Below, piece by piece: positions 25,061 to 34,319 of a stretch of 64,000 nt of DNA (position 1 is the stretch's first letter; every line of letters starts with the position of its first letter). Under the pieces are notes generated by a model that saw only the letters and a list, made by a program, of their open reading frames with translations, did not search any database and had not been told where the DNA came from. Source of the stretch: Sphingobacteriales bacterium (lineage in GTDB: Bacteria; Bacteroidota; Bacteroidia; Chitinophagales; Chitinophagaceae); contig JACRLZ010000001.1 in NCBI GenBank assembly GCA_016235125.1, positions 484,645 to 548,644 on the forward strand. Reading direction: 5' to 3'. A program made the position numbers and the translations under genes.

Positions 25061-25804
25061 TCAGATAAATTGACTTAGCTGAAGAATCAAATCCGGATCA
25101 GGGCTGTTGCTGAGCCATTTTTCTTTTTCTGAAAACTTACAAACGCCGGGATAATCTCCCTTCCACTCACCAATTTCAGCAATCAGTTGAAAATGCAGGT
25201 GGGGTGGCCAATGTCCATTTTCAGAAGGAATTCCAAACTCGGCGAAGACATCAGCTTTATAAATTTTTTCTCCTCCATTCAGATTCTTTATGGAGTTTAA
25301 GCTCAAATGTCCATAAAGAGTATGAAAGCTGATGTTATCTAATACATGAGAAAGTATAATAGTTACACCATAATCGCCGAATCTGTCATTAAATGCAAAA
25401 CTGTGAACGATGCCATCTATAGGCGTCATTACAGCCGTATGCGGCTTACCCCATATATCTGTACCCAGGTGAAGCCGGCGTGGTTCCTCATTTGGATCGG
25501 ATCCGTCAAAGACATGGCTTTGACTGTAGATCGTACGATGCTCTCCATAACCACCGATGCCATACCTGGCGCCGGCTTTAAGCAGTAATTGATTAATGTA
25601 TCCTGAAAAAGCAGGAGTGTCTGCAAGAATAGTGTTTGTAATATTTTTGTCAGCCCCCGTAAAATCAAGCTGTAATAATTTATCCTTTTCAGGAGAAAAT
25701 GGAACAACGGGTGCAAAGTTGTTTTTATATTTTTCTAATTTCTGTAAAAGTCTCGTTGGTTGCACAGATTTAAAGTTAATGTCAGAACAACTATAAAAAA
25801 ACAT
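25061..25804 (-). CDS. M23/LytM-type metallopeptidase
   Basis: 247 residues if started at the ATG at 25804. The LytM zinc site is seen as HLGTDIWG (H and D ligands), LYGHLSL and the HxH of PPHLHFQL. This fold usually cleaves peptide cross-links of peptidoglycan, although this subgroup lacks a recognisable signal peptide and in some organisms is fused to an aminotransferase, so a cytoplasmic role is possible. The first ATG lies within the U-tract and stem of the terminator of the upstream gene. A GTG at 25765, just after a TAACTTTA -7-like sequence, may be the real start (234 residues). Confidence 0.78.
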   Translation of the reverse strand: MFFYSCSDINFKSVQPTRLLQKLEKYKNNFAPVVPFSPEKDKLLQLDFTGADKNITNTILADTPAFSGYINQLLLKAGARYGIGGYGEHRTIYSQSHVFDGSDPNEEPRRLHLGTDIWGKPHTAVMTPIDGIVHSFAFNDRFGDYGVTIILSHVLDNISFHTLYGHLSLNSIKNLNGGEKIYKADVFAEFGIPSENGHWPPHLHFQLIAEIGEWKGDYPGVCKFSEKEKWLSNSPDPDLILQLSQFI

Positions 25805-25832
25805 CCCGCCCTGGCTGAACCGGAGCGGGATG
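25802..25832 (-). terminator. Rho-independent terminator of the large T9SS protein gene
   Basis: CATCCCGC (25802-25809) and GCGGGATG (25825-25832) form an 8-bp stem. On the minus strand the stem is followed by TTTTTTT. It overlaps the first possible start codon of the M23 peptidase gene. Confidence 0.85.
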
Positions 25833-25853
25833 ATAAATAAAAGAAATTTTTTC

Positions 25854-28800
25854 TTACCTCTGTATCACTACCAGGAAGCCTTTTTCTGATGATCTTGCAC
25901 CATCATCATAGTAGATCTTCACGAGATAGGTACCTGACGGCAGATACGAAAGATTAACCGGTATCACACGACCATATACCAATCCTGTAAATACAGGCGA
26001 TACAAGGGACTGATGATATCCATCCTTAACGATCTTGCCATTAACCAGTCTGCCTGTCATATCATACACCTTCATGCCAAGATAGTTGTACAGCGTACTG
26101 TTAACACGGATATTGAAGACCCCATTGTTCGGATTGGGATACAATATCACACCGTTATTGCTAAGCAGTCTTTGCCTTTCGGGGCAATCAACCACTTTTA
26201 CAGCTGTGGTATCGCTTGCAGTACATCCTGCAGCGCTGGTATATGTATAGGTAAGAACATATGTGCCAACCGCTGTTGCAGTAGGTACAAAGTTGAAACC
26301 AGATACTCCGATTCCACTCCATGAACCACCGGCGGGTGTTCCCGTAAGCTGTACAAGAGTGTCACTGAGACAAACTCTCTGGTTGAACATGTCGGTTGCC
26401 ACTACGGTCGGAGTTGCATTTACCGTAAGTGTCGCTGAACCGGATGTTATGTTCTGACCGCAGAAATTGGTAATGATACAACGATACCTGTTGCCACTCA
26501 TTGTTACAGTAACATTTGTCAGTGACAATGTTGGCGTAAAGGCGCTTCCTGTTAAGATATTATTCCAGGTAGCCCCGCCATCTGTACTTAACTGCCACTG
26601 ATAAATATTCGGAGCCGGGGTACCTGCTGCCACCACACTGAACGATGCATTCTGACCAGAACATACTGTTACGTTGGCAGGTTGTGTACTTATTGTGGGA
26701 GCAGTTGCAACTGTCAGCACAGCGCCATTGGAAATAGCAGGTGGTGCACAAACTCCGGAAACCACACAATCATATGTACCCGATGTAGTAGCAGAAACAA
26801 AACTCAACACAAGAGTGTTTGTATTAACTCCGTTAATAAATCCTCCATTGCTAAGGTTCACGCCATTCCTGCGCCACTGATAGGTAATTCCGGTACCGGT
26901 TGCAGCTACAGTATATGTTACTGTAAAGCCGGGACAAACGGTTTGGCTGGCCGGTGTGGGATGAGCTGTAATTGCCGGTAGCTGGTTCACTGGAATTGTA
27001 ACACTATTGGAACCATTGCAACCCAGTAATGAGCCATTAACAGTATAGGTAGTCGTTACTGGTGGCTTAACCCAGATTGTATTTACAAGAGTGCCTGTAT
27101 ACGCTATGGTAGCCAATGCATCTGTAAACATTGAGTTAGGAGCTGCAGGCGATTGACTAAATGTTACGGGGCCGGGCACATTAAATGTAATACTCCATTC
27201 ACCAATGAAACCGGTATTCAAACCTGCATCATCCACAGCATAAAGCTTCCAGTCGCCATTAGCATTGCCGCTGAATGAAGACAATGTAGGCAGGGCCTGT
27301 GTAAGGCTACCCGGACCTGGCGAAGGGAAGTTATCAGGTGTAAGAAAATTAGTGCATCTGTATGTTCCGGTATTATTAAAAGTAGCATCTGCAAGTGCAG
27401 GTGCTCCGTCCTGGAATGTAAAGTTCTGACCGGTAGCAGGAGTAGCGCCTCCGCAATCAGACATCAGAATAACCGGTGTTCCTGTTGGTGACACCAACAC
27501 CAAGTCAACATCATCAGGGAAAGTATGGTCGTAATTTCTGATTGTTACGGATCTTACCGTAACTCCTGCAACGGGGAATCCGGATACATTGATAATGCCC
27601 GGATAAGGATTACCATTACCTGCGGCAGGTATTATTATCGGTGTAGTGCTTGTCAAGGTCTGAGGAATGCCTGGTAATGCCCCGGCATCGAGCCTTACAA
27701 TTTCGCCATTACAAATAGTAGGAGGTGACGTAGTCTGAATTATCAATGAGAATCTTCTAAGCGAACCAAGATCAGCACCCGCATTATCGCTTACATTCAA
27801 TGTCCAGGTTCCATTTCCGTTTTGACCATCGAAAACAGAAAGCGGACTTTCGGGTGCAAAGTTTCCTGAAATGGCTCCGGCTGTTGACATTGTAGATGTG
27901 GCAGGGAAACCACCATCATCATCAAGCAATACAGTACAGAAATTATTTCCTGAACCACCTCTTTGATTAATTAGTGTAAGGGTTGTTCCTCCCGGAGATG
28001 TGAGTCTGAAAATAAGATCCCCATTCCAGGTATGATCTACTGAAGCGTTGGTATTTCCAATTGTATTGTCACAGGTTCCGGATGAAGCTGCATCCAGGCG
28101 GAAATTGAGATCTGAAATAGGCCCTGTTAAACCACTTACTGCTAACGGGATATTAACCCCGGCAGGTGTAGCATCAGGAATAGGAACTGCCGGACCTGTG
28201 TAACTAAACGTATTGGTGTTAATCGTTGATGGCGTAGTAGTAATTAAAATGGACGGTATCGGATTCACTGTTACGGCAACAGGAGTTGTAACCGAACAAC
28301 CCATCATATCTGTTGAAGTAAAATTATAGTTATATGTGCCTGCAGGTATACCGGTAACTGTAAAGTTGCCCGTGCTGTTATTAGGACCTGTTGATGGATT
28401 CTGTGTAATTGTACCCGGACCTGTTAGTGTATGAGTATAAACGCCAATGCCGAAAGTAAGTATTTGCCAGTCTATCAGTACTCCTACATCACCCCCTGCT
28501 CCATCGCTAACAGTCAAAGTCCAGTTTCCGGCAGGAGCATTACAGGGGAACGCTATTGCATTCCAGTTAGTGTTAGCTGCACCAACTGCATTGGTAGGTA
28601 TGTATGTTCCAAGAGGTACCGGGTTTGGTGGTGCTTCCGGGAATGGAGTGGCTGCAGACACATCAAATACATATCCGCCCGCAATAAGGTCTGAAGAACT
28701 ACCACAGCATGTAGCTGGTGGATTTAATCCCGGCCTGTCAAACAGGTAAGTAATACCACAGGGGCTTGTAAGCCTGAAATCAACATCCCCTACCCATGTA

Positions 28801-29978
28801 TGTGTAGCATTGATCCTTACTCTTAAGTTAGCTGCACTGGATATGCTCAGAGCAGGTGCAGGGATAGAACTGCTGACGGAAGAGTTGTCTACTATAGGGA
28901 GATTTATTGTTCCCGAATTTGCCACAATAGCAAAACCTGATGGCACTACACCATCTGCCGCCGTTCCGGTAATAGTAACATTTCCCGGTGCACATGAAAC
29001 CGGTGGTGTGGCAGTGACGCTTGTATGTCGTATACCATTTACGTTTACTGCGAACTGGGTTGTATTTGCTGCAAATCCACTGATGGTACAGGTAACAGTG
29101 CAGATATAATACCTCGTAGCAGTGGCTGTAAAACTGTAAGTAGGAGAAGTAGCTCCGGCTATCGGGGTGTAAGGTCCACCTGAAGCTGCAGAAGATGCCC
29201 ATTGGAAAGTCATACCGCCGCCAGATGAGTAACCACTTAGTGTGAGTGTAACAGGTGTTCCCGGGCAAATGATTGAAGCAGGCCCTGAAATTGTACCGGG
29301 TGATGGCACACCGGTACAAGGAGCTGCTAAAACAAATGAAATACCCAGGCCAGAACTCAAACTTGCTGCCGTATTACATGAAAAGGAAGTAAAAAGTGTG
29401 GTGGGTGTAGGAGCTCCCTGCACGCCAACTGTAGCACTGCTTCCATTATTAGTGTTTGTTCCATAAATAAAATCAACTCTTTGCTGACCTTCAAAAAGAC
29501 GGGCTTCAAAATTTATTGTGCTTCCTGACGGGGAGAAAAGTTGTCCCCTCCACTCAATGTTAAATATCCTGTTTGGAGCGGAGCCTGTAACGGATGTAAA
29601 GATACCATCAGTTGCCAGGTTTCTTCCTGTATGAAGATCGTCCCAATGTGGCATAAAAACAACTCCACCCTGCGTATTGAAGGTTGCAGTCGGTAATGGA
29701 CAGGTATTAGAAAAAGTAGTGTTTCCGGCGCCGGTAAACTGAAGGTTACCGTTTGAAGATGCCCTTACCTGAGTATAGCCGATATTGTATACTGAGTATG
29801 TAAATGGAAGGGGAATAAGCACTGTCAGATCATCTCCCTGGCTTCCGGCTACCAGAGAAGTTCCGGGAACAATCGCATTACCTGCTGAAGTAGTAAAAGT
29901 GTAGTTTTGAGCAGAAGATTTAGCCGCAACTACAAAAATCAGGAAAGCAGTAAATAAAAAAGCGTATAACTTTCTCAT
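25854..29978 (-). CDS. Large T9SS-secreted protein with Ig-like and P-domain-like modules
   Basis: 1374 residues from the ATG at 29978, where the signal peptide begins (MRKLYAFLFTAFLIFVVAAK). The N-terminal 200 residues form a beta-rich domain that has VVFMPHWDDLHTGRN and INFEARLFEGQQRVDFIYG. Ig-like repeats follow. Three proprotein-convertase P-domain-like modules are visible: HTWVGDVDFRLTSPCG, HTWNGDLIFRLTSPGG with NGTWTLNVSDNAG, and HTFPDDVDLVLVSPTG with NGDWKLYAVDDAG. Further Ig-like domains (ATGTGITYQWRRNG, APNIYQWQLSTDGGATW) lead to the T9SS type A sorting domain, NGVILYPNPNNGVFNIRVNS to LVKIYYDDG. No protease domain is present, so the P-domains probably serve for binding. It ends at a strong terminator. 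Confidence 0.9.
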   Translation of the reverse strand: MRKLYAFLFTAFLIFVVAAKSSAQNYTFTTSAGNAIVPGTSLVAGSQGDDLTVLIPLPFTYSVYNIGYTQVRASSNGNLQFTGAGNTTFSNTCPLPTATFNTQGGVVFMPHWDDLHTGRNLATDGIFTSVTGSAPNRIFNIEWRGQLFSPSGSTINFEARLFEGQQRVDFIYGTNTNNGSSATVGVQGAPTPTTLFTSFSCNTAASLSSGLGISFVLAAPCTGVPSPGTISGPASIICPGTPVTLTLSGYSSGGGMTFQWASSAASGGPYTPIAGATSPTYSFTATATRYYICTVTCTISGFAANTTQFAVNVNGIRHTSVTATPPVSCAPGNVTITGTAADGVVPSGFAIVANSGTINLPIVDNSSVSSSIPAPALSISSAANLRVRINATHTWVGDVDFRLTSPCGITYLFDRPGLNPPATCCGSSSDLIAGGYVFDVSAATPFPEAPPNPVPLGTYIPTNAVGAANTNWNAIAFPCNAPAGNWTLTVSDGAGGDVGVLIDWQILTFGIGVYTHTLTGPGTITQNPSTGPNNSTGNFTVTGIPAGTYNYNFTSTDMMGCSVTTPVAVTVNPIPSILITTTPSTINTNTFSYTGPAVPIPDATPAGVNIPLAVSGLTGPISDLNFRLDAASSGTCDNTIGNTNASVDHTWNGDLIFRLTSPGGTTLTLINQRGGSGNNFCTVLLDDDGGFPATSTMSTAGAISGNFAPESPLSVFDGQNGNGTWTLNVSDNAGADLGSLRRFSLIIQTTSPPTICNGEIVRLDAGALPGIPQTLTSTTPIIIPAAGNGNPYPGIINVSGFPVAGVTVRSVTIRNYDHTFPDDVDLVLVSPTGTPVILMSDCGGATPATGQNFTFQDGAPALADATFNNTGTYRCTNFLTPDNFPSPGPGSLTQALPTLSSFSGNANGDWKLYAVDDAGLNTGFIGEWSITFNVPGPVTFSQSPAAPNSMFTDALATIAYTGTLVNTIWVKPPVTTTYTVNGSLLGCNGSNSVTIPVNQLPAITAHPTPASQTVCPGFTVTYTVAATGTGITYQWRRNGVNLSNGGFINGVNTNTLVLSFVSATTSGTYDCVVSGVCAPPAISNGAVLTVATAPTISTQPANVTVCSGQNASFSVVAAGTPAPNIYQWQLSTDGGATWNNILTGSAFTPTLSLTNVTVTMSGNRYRCIITNFCGQNITSGSATLTVNATPTVVATDMFNQRVCLSDTLVQLTGTPAGGSWSGIGVSGFNFVPTATAVGTYVLTYTYTSAAGCTASDTTAVKVVDCPERQRLLSNNGVILYPNPNNGVFNIRVNSTLYNYLGMKVYDMTGRLVNGKIVKDGYHQSLVSPVFTGLVYGRVIPVNLSYLPSGTYLVKIYYDDGARSSEKGFLVVIQR

Positions 29979-30017
29979 AAACAAAGTTTGGTTGAGTTGA
30001 ATAGTATAGCCCCTCAA

Positions 30018-30279
30018 TCAGGAGGCAATTTGGGTGGGAAGTTAGGATTTTTTTTTAGTGCAGCAACTTTTGTCAGGAAAAAATTATACTCCTAACCTTT
30101 TTAGAATTAATTATTTGTCTTACCTGACCTGAAAATGCTTGCCCGCCTGTCTTTCCGGCTATCTTGGAGGCTGTAACAATTCTCCTTTTAATCTTAGGGC
30201 TATCATTTCTTTATGCCTCTTTATTTCATCACTCCAAACTCATTGAAAAGAGGGCAAATGATCAACAATCAGCCTGAAA
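30018..30279. other. Intergenic region between leuS and the large T9SS gene
   Basis: 262 bases without a credible gene. It contains the upstream region of the T9SS gene and a CCCGCCTGTCTTTCCGG segment at 30142-30158 related to the CTGCCTG repeat family. No terminator with a T-run was seen after leuS. Confidence 0.5.
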
Positions 30280-33258
30280 TCATACCACCACATTGATCAT
30301 CTTGTTTTTTACATAAATGATCTTTTTAGGCTGCTTGCCCTCCAGCCATTTGATAACTGTAGGGTCTTTCAAAACAATTTCTTCCACCTGCTGTTGAGTG
30401 GCATCAAGGGCAATGCTGAGTTCGGTTCTTGTTTTCCCGTTGATGGCAACGGGATAGGTCTTGCTGGTTTCTTTTACATACTTTTCTTCAAACTTTGGAA
30501 AAGCAGCATCTAATATAGAGACCTCCCCCAACCCCTTCTTCGGAGGGGCTTTTCGTAACTCCGCATACAACTCTTCTGCTATATGCGGAGCATAGGGTGC
30601 TAATAAAATCAGCAGCGGTTCAAGGATTTCTTTTTTATGACATTTCAAATCAGTCAACTCATTTACACAGATCATAAATGCGCTTACTCCGGTATTGAAG
30701 CTGAAACGTTCTGTATCTTCTTCAACTTTCCTGATTGTTTTGTGCAGCACTTTCAGTTCGGCATCGGTTGCTTTCTCCTCATTCCATACCTTTCCTTTCA
30801 GTTCATCATAAAACAAACGCCAGAGTTTTTTCAGAAAACGGTGAACTCCTTCAATACCTTTTGTATCCCATGGTTTGCTCATTTCTACAGGACCGAGAAA
30901 CATTTCATACATACGGAAGGTGTCGGCTCCGTATTTATAAACTAAATCGTCGGGGTTAACTGTGTTGAATTTTGATTTGGACATTTTTTCTATTTCAACT
31001 CCACAGATGTATTTACCATCTTCTAAAACGAATTCTGCATCTGCGTATTCACCATTTCGCCATTTCCTAAATTCCTCAATATTTAATTCAACACCGTCAA
31101 CTATGTTTACGTCTACATGCAATTTTGCAGTAATAAGAGAACTTGTTGCAGCTTGTATAACTGAATTGTTCGGGGCAATTTTTTTCAAGTATTCAATTCT
31201 CTCTTTTGTATTACTTACACCTATTTCCGTTAGTTTTTGATAAACATTCACCGGAACAAACAGAGGATTATGATTAGAGTTAAATTCTCCTTTCAGTATT
31301 GATAATGTGTCGGCAAAAAATATCCTATACACAAACCTGCTACTCCCCTGTATCATCCCCTGGTTCACCAATCTTTTATACGGTTCATCATATCCAATCA
31401 ACCCAATATCAAATAAAAACTTCGTCCACATGCGGCTGTAGAGTAAATGACCCACTGCATGCTCCGTTCCTCCGATATATAAATCTACCTGTCCCCAATA
31501 ATCAGATGCCTTGCGGCTGCAGAATTCTTTTTCATTATCCGGATCCATGTAACGGAGGAAATACCATGATGAGCCGGCGTAGCCGGGCATGGTATTGACC
31601 TCCCTCCGGCTCCCGCCAAAGGCGGGAGGGCTCACCCATTCCCCAAGATTTGCCAATGGCCCTTCACCATCGGGCCCGGGTTTCAGTTCGTCCATGTGCG
31701 GCAGTTGCAGCGGCAATTCTTTTTCATCAAGCGGAACCGGAGTTCCGCTTTTCCAAACGATGGGGAATGGTTCACCCCAGTAGCGTTGCCGGCTGAAAGC
31801 CGCATCCCGCATTTTATAATTCACTTTCCGCACACCGATGCCCTTCTCTTCTATTTTCTTTATTACCACTTCAATCGCATCTTTCATCAGCATGCCATTG
31901 ATGAAATCAGAGTTTTCGAGAATGGCATCTTTGGTTGGATTTGCTTCTTCGCCATTGTAATGCGAGCCAATGATGTTGGTTATCGGGATATTGAAATGTT
32001 TAGCAAAAAGAAAATCTCTCTGGTCGCCGCAAGGCACCGCCATGATGGCGCCGGTGCCATAACCTGCCAGCACATATTCAGATATCCAGATCGGAATTGC
32101 TCTTCCGTTAAAAGGATTTTTAGCATAAGATCCCGTGAACACCCCGGTTATCTTTTTTTCCGCCATTCTTTCCCTTTCGCTGCGGCTGTTTACATACTCC
32201 AAATATTTTTCTACTTCTGCTTTGTGCTCATCGGTGATTAACTCTTTCACCAGTTCATGCTCCGGAGCAATGACCATAAAGTCAACGCCGAAGATGGTAT
32301 CGGGTCTTGTGGTATAAACTATAAGCCGTGAGCTATTAGCTATGAGCTGCGAGCTTTTATTCTCATGGCTCGAAGCTCGCAACTCAAAGCTGATCTCTGC
32401 TCCGCTACTCTTCCCAATCCAGTTCGTCTGCATTTCTTTCATGCTCTCGCTGAAATCTACTTTCTCCAACCCTTCCAGCAAACGATCCGCATATTCTGTG
32501 ATCCTCAAATACCATTGACGCAGTTTCTTTTTTACTACCGGGTGGCCTCCTCTTTCACTTACACCATTCACCACTTCATCATTTGCCAATACGGTTCCCA
32601 ATGCTTCGCACCAGTTCACTTCGCCATAGCCGCAATAAGCAAGGCGGTATTGCATCAGGATATCTTGTTGTGTCGCTTCAGTAAATTTTTTCCATTCTTC
32701 AGCAGTAAAAGAAATAATTGGGTATTGGGTATTGGGAATGGGGTGAGATGCATTTCCCTCTTTTTCAAAAGCTGCTAAAAGTTTATTTATTGGTTCAGCT
32801 TTTTTTGTTTGCCTGTTATAAAATGATTTGAACAGCTGCAGAAAGATCCATTGTGTCCATTTATAGTATCCCGGTTTGGAAGTATTTACTTCCCTATCCC
32901 AGTCATAACAAAAACCAATTTTATCTAACTGGCTGCGAAAGTTTTTAATATTCGCTTCGGTGGAAACCGCAGGATGAATGCCGTGCTCAATGGCATATTG
33001 TTCAGCCGGCAAGCCAAATGCATCATAACCCATCGGGTGCAGCACATTAAAGCCCTTCAAACGTTTGAACCGTGCATAAATATCAGATGCTATATAACCC
33101 AGCGGATGTCCCACATGCAGTCCGGCGCCGCTCGGGTAAGGAAACATATCCAGCACATAGTACTTTGGTTTCGGCGAATCGTTCGATACTTTATATACCT
33201 TATTTGCTTTCCACCATTCCTGCCATCTTTTTTCTATTTCCCTGAAATTGTATTCCAT
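30280..33258 (-). CDS. leuS: Leucyl-tRNA synthetase
   Basis: 992 residues from the ATG at 33258 (MEYNFREIEKRWQEWW is the conserved start). It charges tRNA-Leu. The class I HIGH motif is PYPSGAGLHVGHPLGY (residues about 40-55). The editing domain has YTTRPDTIFG, FTGSYAKNPFNG and YGTGAIMAVPCGDQRD. The second signature is KMSKSKFN, followed by the anticodon-binding domain. The leucine-specific insert before KMSKS is long. Four short stretches look like repeat insertions: NASHPIPNTQYPIIS, ELRASSHENKSSQLIANSS, SPPAFGGSRRE and APPKKGLGEVS. Their DNA consists of hairpins or tandem repeats (positions given separately). All catalytic and editing motifs are intact, so the enzyme should work. Confidence 0.97.
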   Translation of the reverse strand: MEYNFREIEKRWQEWWKANKVYKVSNDSPKPKYYVLDMFPYPSGAGLHVGHPLGYIASDIYARFKRLKGFNVLHPMGYDAFGLPAEQYAIEHGIHPAVSTEANIKNFRSQLDKIGFCYDWDREVNTSKPGYYKWTQWIFLQLFKSFYNRQTKKAEPINKLLAAFEKEGNASHPIPNTQYPIISFTAEEWKKFTEATQQDILMQYRLAYCGYGEVNWCEALGTVLANDEVVNGVSERGGHPVVKKKLRQWYLRITEYADRLLEGLEKVDFSESMKEMQTNWIGKSSGAEISFELRASSHENKSSQLIANSSRLIVYTTRPDTIFGVDFMVIAPEHELVKELITDEHKAEVEKYLEYVNSRSERERMAEKKITGVFTGSYAKNPFNGRAIPIWISEYVLAGYGTGAIMAVPCGDQRDFLFAKHFNIPITNIIGSHYNGEEANPTKDAILENSDFINGMLMKDAIEVVIKKIEEKGIGVRKVNYKMRDAAFSRQRYWGEPFPIVWKSGTPVPLDEKELPLQLPHMDELKPGPDGEGPLANLGEWVSPPAFGGSRREVNTMPGYAGSSWYFLRYMDPDNEKEFCSRKASDYWGQVDLYIGGTEHAVGHLLYSRMWTKFLFDIGLIGYDEPYKRLVNQGMIQGSSRFVYRIFFADTLSILKGEFNSNHNPLFVPVNVYQKLTEIGVSNTKERIEYLKKIAPNNSVIQAATSSLITAKLHVDVNIVDGVELNIEEFRKWRNGEYADAEFVLEDGKYICGVEIEKMSKSKFNTVNPDDLVYKYGADTFRMYEMFLGPVEMSKPWDTKGIEGVHRFLKKLWRLFYDELKGKVWNEEKATDAELKVLHKTIRKVEEDTERFSFNTGVSAFMICVNELTDLKCHKKEILEPLLILLAPYAPHIAEELYAELRKAPPKKGLGEVSILDAAFPKFEEKYVKETSKTYPVAINGKTRTELSIALDATQQQVEEIVLKDPTVIKWLEGKQPKKIIYVKNKMINVVV
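30521..30549. repeat. CCTCCCC/GGGGAGG-type repeat in leuS
   Basis: ACCTCCCCCAACCCC, then TTCTTCGGAGGGGC, in the 3' part of leuS, encoding APPKKGLGEVS between the anticodon-binding helices and the last domain. CCCCTCC...GGGG motifs of this type are typical of dispersed repeats between Bacteroidota genes. Confidence 0.6.
31601..31628. repeat. CTCCCGCC-AAA-GGCGGGAG hairpin in leuS
   Basis: Perfect 8-bp arms at 31610-31617 and 31621-31628 with loop AAA; read on the minus strand as SPPAFGGSRRE. It precedes the conserved NTMPGYAGSSWYF motif, where other LeuRS proteins have no such stretch (from memory of the family). Confidence 0.75.
32319..32392. repeat. GAGCT(A/G)-rich inverted/tandem repeat in the leuS editing domain
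   Basis: Copies of GTGAGCT, ATGAGCTGCGAGCTT and CGAAGCTCGCAACTCAAAGCT form repeated and inverted units. They encode ELRASSHENKSSQLIANSS between GAEISF and IVYTTRPD, which are nearly adjacent beta strands in other LeuRS. Confidence 0.7.
32717..32745. repeat. TTGGGTA tandem repeat in leuS
   Basis: TTGGGTATTGGGTATTGGGAATGGGG is a 7-nt tandem repeat (TTGGGTA). On the minus strand it reads as HPIPNTQYPI in a variable loop. TTGGGTA repeats are non-coding in style. Confidence 0.75.
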
Positions 33259-33404
33259 AATTTCCAATCCGCCTGTTATAATTTTGAATTGATTTTTTGT
33301 GCTGCAATAATTCTTTAACAAATATCTTCAGTTCAAGATGGCAATATGAACCCGGAGCAATCGTTATTTGAGCGGCAAAAATACTGATTATAGCCCTAAA
33401 CTGT

Positions 33405-33412
33405 TATTTTTG
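33405..33412 (+). promoter_or_regulatory. -7 box (TATTTTTG) for the ftsX cluster
   Basis: A perfect TAnnTTTG lies 32 bases before the ftsX start. A clear -33 TTTG at the normal spacing was not found. Confidence 0.4.
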
Positions 33413-33444
33413 TGAGCAATCCATTCATCTGAAAAAACACATGC

Positions 33445-34317
33445 ATGTCCCAATCAGCCAAAGCTTCCATCAAAAAAGGCAAACCTTCTTACTTTATGTC
33501 GATTCTCGGGGTAACTCTTGTGCTGTTGGTACTAGGAGTTATCGGTTGCCTGATCATTACCGCCGGTAAACTCGGTTCTTACTTCAAAGAGAATGTGGAA
33601 GTAAAAGTGATTCTGCGGGGTGATATGAACCCGAAAGACAGTACAGCACTGATGCAGTATATATCAAAACAGCTTTATGTAAAATCCATTGAATATGTAA
33701 ACCGGGAAAAAGGCCGGAAAATATTTCTGGGTGATGGAAATGAAGACTGGAATAATGTACTGGACTATAATCCCCTTCCCAACGTCATTAATTTCAAGGT
33801 GAAAAAAGATTTTCTGAAGCCGGATATGCTCGCCGCTATCAAAACCGACCTGGAAAAGCAAACCTATGTAACGGAAGTATCTTATCAAAAAGCCCTTGTT
33901 ACCAAGCTAAATAAAAACATCAAGCGAATTAGTTTAATTCTTCTGACAGTTGCTATTTTATTAAGCCTTGTTGTGATCATTTTAATAGATAACACCATCA
34001 AACTGGCCATGTTCAGCAACCGGTTCCTCATTAAAACAATGCAGATGGTAGGAGCCACCCGGTGGTTTATTGCAAAACCCATGAACATAAGAGCTATTAT
34101 CAACGGAGCTGCCAGCGGCGGCATAGCGGTAGCGGCTGTATGGCTGTTACTTATCATTGCAGAAAAACTGATGCCTGAAATGAAAGCTATTCATGATAAC
34201 AGTTCGCTTTTGCTTCTCTTCTTTGGCTTGATTGTTCTGGGCATAGGCATCACCCTCTTCAGCACCAACCGGAGTGTATTGAAATACCTGAAGATGAAAC
34301 TGGATGATTTGTACTGA
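33445..34317 (+). CDS. ftsX: Cell division protein FtsX
   Basis: 290 residues, inner membrane. The layout is that of FtsX: a short cytosolic tail (MSQSAKASIKKGKPSYF), one membrane helix, a periplasmic domain of about 130 residues (VEVKVILRGDMNPKDSTAL..., EVSYQKALV), and three C-terminal helices with MQMVGATRWFIAKPMNIRAIINGA. FtsX and the ATPase FtsE control septal peptidoglycan hydrolases. ftsE is not adjacent, as is usual in this phylum. It leads the cluster ftsX-DUF3098-uppP, a conserved Bacteroidota order. Confidence 0.93.
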   Translation: MSQSAKASIKKGKPSYFMSILGVTLVLLVLGVIGCLIITAGKLGSYFKENVEVKVILRGDMNPKDSTALMQYISKQLYVKSIEYVNREKGRKIFLGDGNEDWNNVLDYNPLPNVINFKVKKDFLKPDMLAAIKTDLEKQTYVTEVSYQKALVTKLNKNIKRISLILLTVAILLSLVVIILIDNTIKLAMFSNRFLIKTMQMVGATRWFIAKPMNIRAIINGAASGGIAVAAVWLLLIIAEKLMPEMKAIHDNSSLLLLFFGLIVLGIGITLFSTNRSVLKYLKMKLDDLY

Positions 34318-34319
34318 GG

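Noticed and set aside
28828..29319. 163-codon frame in the large T9SS gene
   Set aside because: It is a shifted frame of a gene with clear domains and a signal peptide; the Cys/Tyr-rich product has no homology signature.
31696..32241. 181-codon plus-strand frame opposite leuS
   Set aside because: Antisense shadow of conserved LeuRS motifs, no start signal or recognisable domain.
30280..33258. leuS as a pseudogene because of its odd inserts
   Set aside because: All inserts keep the frame and every catalytic and editing motif is intact.
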